64,000 nucleotides of DNA from NCBI RefSeq assembly GCF_030160835.1, contig NZ_BSPC01000005.1, forward strand, positions 558,001 through 622,000, read 5' to 3'. This stretch comes from Labrys miyagiensis. GTDB taxonomy: Bacteria; Pseudomonadota; Alphaproteobacteria; Rhizobiales; Labraceae. Position numbers and translations under genes: made by a program. Below are positions 63,610 to 64,000 of the stretch, piece by piece. The first letter of the stretch is position 1. The number at the start of each line of letters is the position of its first letter. The notes under the pieces were generated by a model. The model was not told the origin of the DNA. It searched no databases and saw nothing but the letters and a program-made list of their open reading frames with translations.

Positions 63610-63700
63610 AGACCGGCACACCTATGTGCGTGGCGTCCTTTCGGTGTGCCGGTCTTCTCAGCCACATCGGCTTCAGGCGATGTGGCGGAAACGGCATGGA
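63596..63700. repeat. Family F repeat overlapping the tfuA stop codon
   Basis: CCATGCCGGTCTGAAGACCG palindrome at 63596-63617, followed by a family F copy at 63643-63700 (GTGCCGGTCTTCTCAGCCAC, CGATGTGG). The TGA within the palindrome ends tfuA. Matches copies at 6486 and 45560. Confidence 0.88.
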
Positions 63701-63736
63701 GCCACAGGCGTCTCAAACCGGTCACAAGACCCAAAA

Positions 63737-63766
63737 GAAAAAGGCGGATCATGCGATCCGCCTTTG
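63737..63766 (-). terminator. Rho-independent terminator of secA
   Basis: AGGCGGATC / GATCCGCCT stem with a short loop. On the minus strand it is followed by TTTTTCTTTT, just after the secA stop. It may also stop transcription arriving from tfuA. Confidence 0.85.
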
Positions 63767-63769
63767 TCC

Positions 63770-64000
63770 TCACACGAACTGCCCGTGGCAGTGCTTGAAT
63801 TTCTTGCCCGAGCCGCAGGGGCAGGCCTCATTGCGGCCGATGCGGCCCCAGGTCGAGGGATCGTTGGGATCGCGGGTCTCCGGTGCCACTGCCGCCAGGC
63901 CCGCCGCTTCGCCGATGGCGATCGGTGCGCTGAGCTGAGAAGGCGGGAAGCCTGAACCGGCTGTGGCGAATTCGTCTTCCCCGGTGAGCGGGTCGATGTG
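63770..64000 (-). CDS. secA: Preprotein translocase ATPase SecA, C-terminal fragment
   Basis: The last 76 codons of a gene whose start lies beyond the right edge. The end reads [20 protein letters not shown] followed by [13 protein letters not shown], the zinc-binding SEC-C tail of SecA with ligands Cys, Cys, Cys, His in [13 protein letters not shown]. It binds SecB and phospholipid. The preceding Ala/Pro-rich linker is typical of alphaproteobacterial SecA. Convergent with tfuA. Confidence 0.93.
   Translation of the reverse strand, partial: HIDPLTGEDEFATAGSGFPPSQLSAPIAIGEAAGLAAVAPETRDPNDPSTWGRIGRNEACPCGSGKKFKHCHGQFV

Noticed and set aside
6419-63706. Insertion sequences
   Set aside because: No transposase gene or target-site duplication was recognised; the mobile-looking elements are short non-coding repeats.

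Overview
The window is GC-rich chromosome from an alphaproteobacterium, most likely of the Hyphomicrobiales (Rhizobiales) or a close relative. The evidence is the order SRP RNA-dnaX-ybaB, a DUF4167 protein, the metX-metW pair, aerobic cobaltochelatase genes cobS and cobT with a J-domain neighbour, and a SecA tail of the alphaproteobacterial type. No tRNA, rRNA, CRISPR array, transposase or prophage was seen by eye.

Layout. 1-6.4 kb: replication and housekeeping (ybaB, dnaX, SRP RNA, DUF4167, TerB-like protein, SDR, accA). 7-13.5 kb: a YafK-type lipoprotein, a methyltransferase, metW-metX, SPFH and NfeD proteins. 13.6-20.1 kb: gluQRS, an AlkA-type glycosylase, a small esterase, then a complete polyamine-type ABC importer. 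20.1-29.2 kb: pterin dehydratase, ThpR, a Tas-like reductase, an AT-rich patch with a GNA-type lectin, pncB, a secreted polysaccharide lyase, and an aminotransferase-BKACE-GNAT operon. 29.2-41.9 kb: a very large MscS channel, CAP lipoprotein, acyl-CoA synthetase, GNAT, BI-1 protein, FtsX-type permease, GST, ArsR regulator and two tandem near-identical SDRs. 42.3-50.2 kb: a rhomboid-TPR protein, cobT, DUF4112, a low-GC glycosyltransferase, cobS, a J-domain protein, a candidate sRNA, and cbtB-cbtA behind a cobalamin riboswitch. 50.4-58.1 kb: a phosphatase, an alpha/beta hydrolase, ugd, and an RND efflux pair. 58.9-63.6 kb: a BTAD/TPR regulator, a protein with a long Gln-Ala repeat, a YcaO protein and a TfuA protein. 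The right edge holds the 3' end of secA.

Two things stand out. First, the last cluster looks like a ribosomal-peptide (RiPP) modification locus. YcaO with TfuA is the known pair for backbone thioamidation, and the co-directional Gln-Ala-repeat protein is a candidate substrate; I know of no characterised system with this composition. Second, the window is dotted with modular inverted repeats. They sit within a few bases of stop codons, often exactly filling the gap between convergent genes. In one place the repeat and what follows have become coding sequence (the methyltransferase at 8970), and in another the stop codon of tfuA is inside a repeat.

Functional links: cobS, cobT and the riboswitch-controlled cbtBA point to cobalamin synthesis with regulated cobalt uptake. 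metX and metW form the methionine entry step. The aminotransferase, BKACE and GNAT genes probably form a small catabolic route for an amino acid or beta-keto acid.
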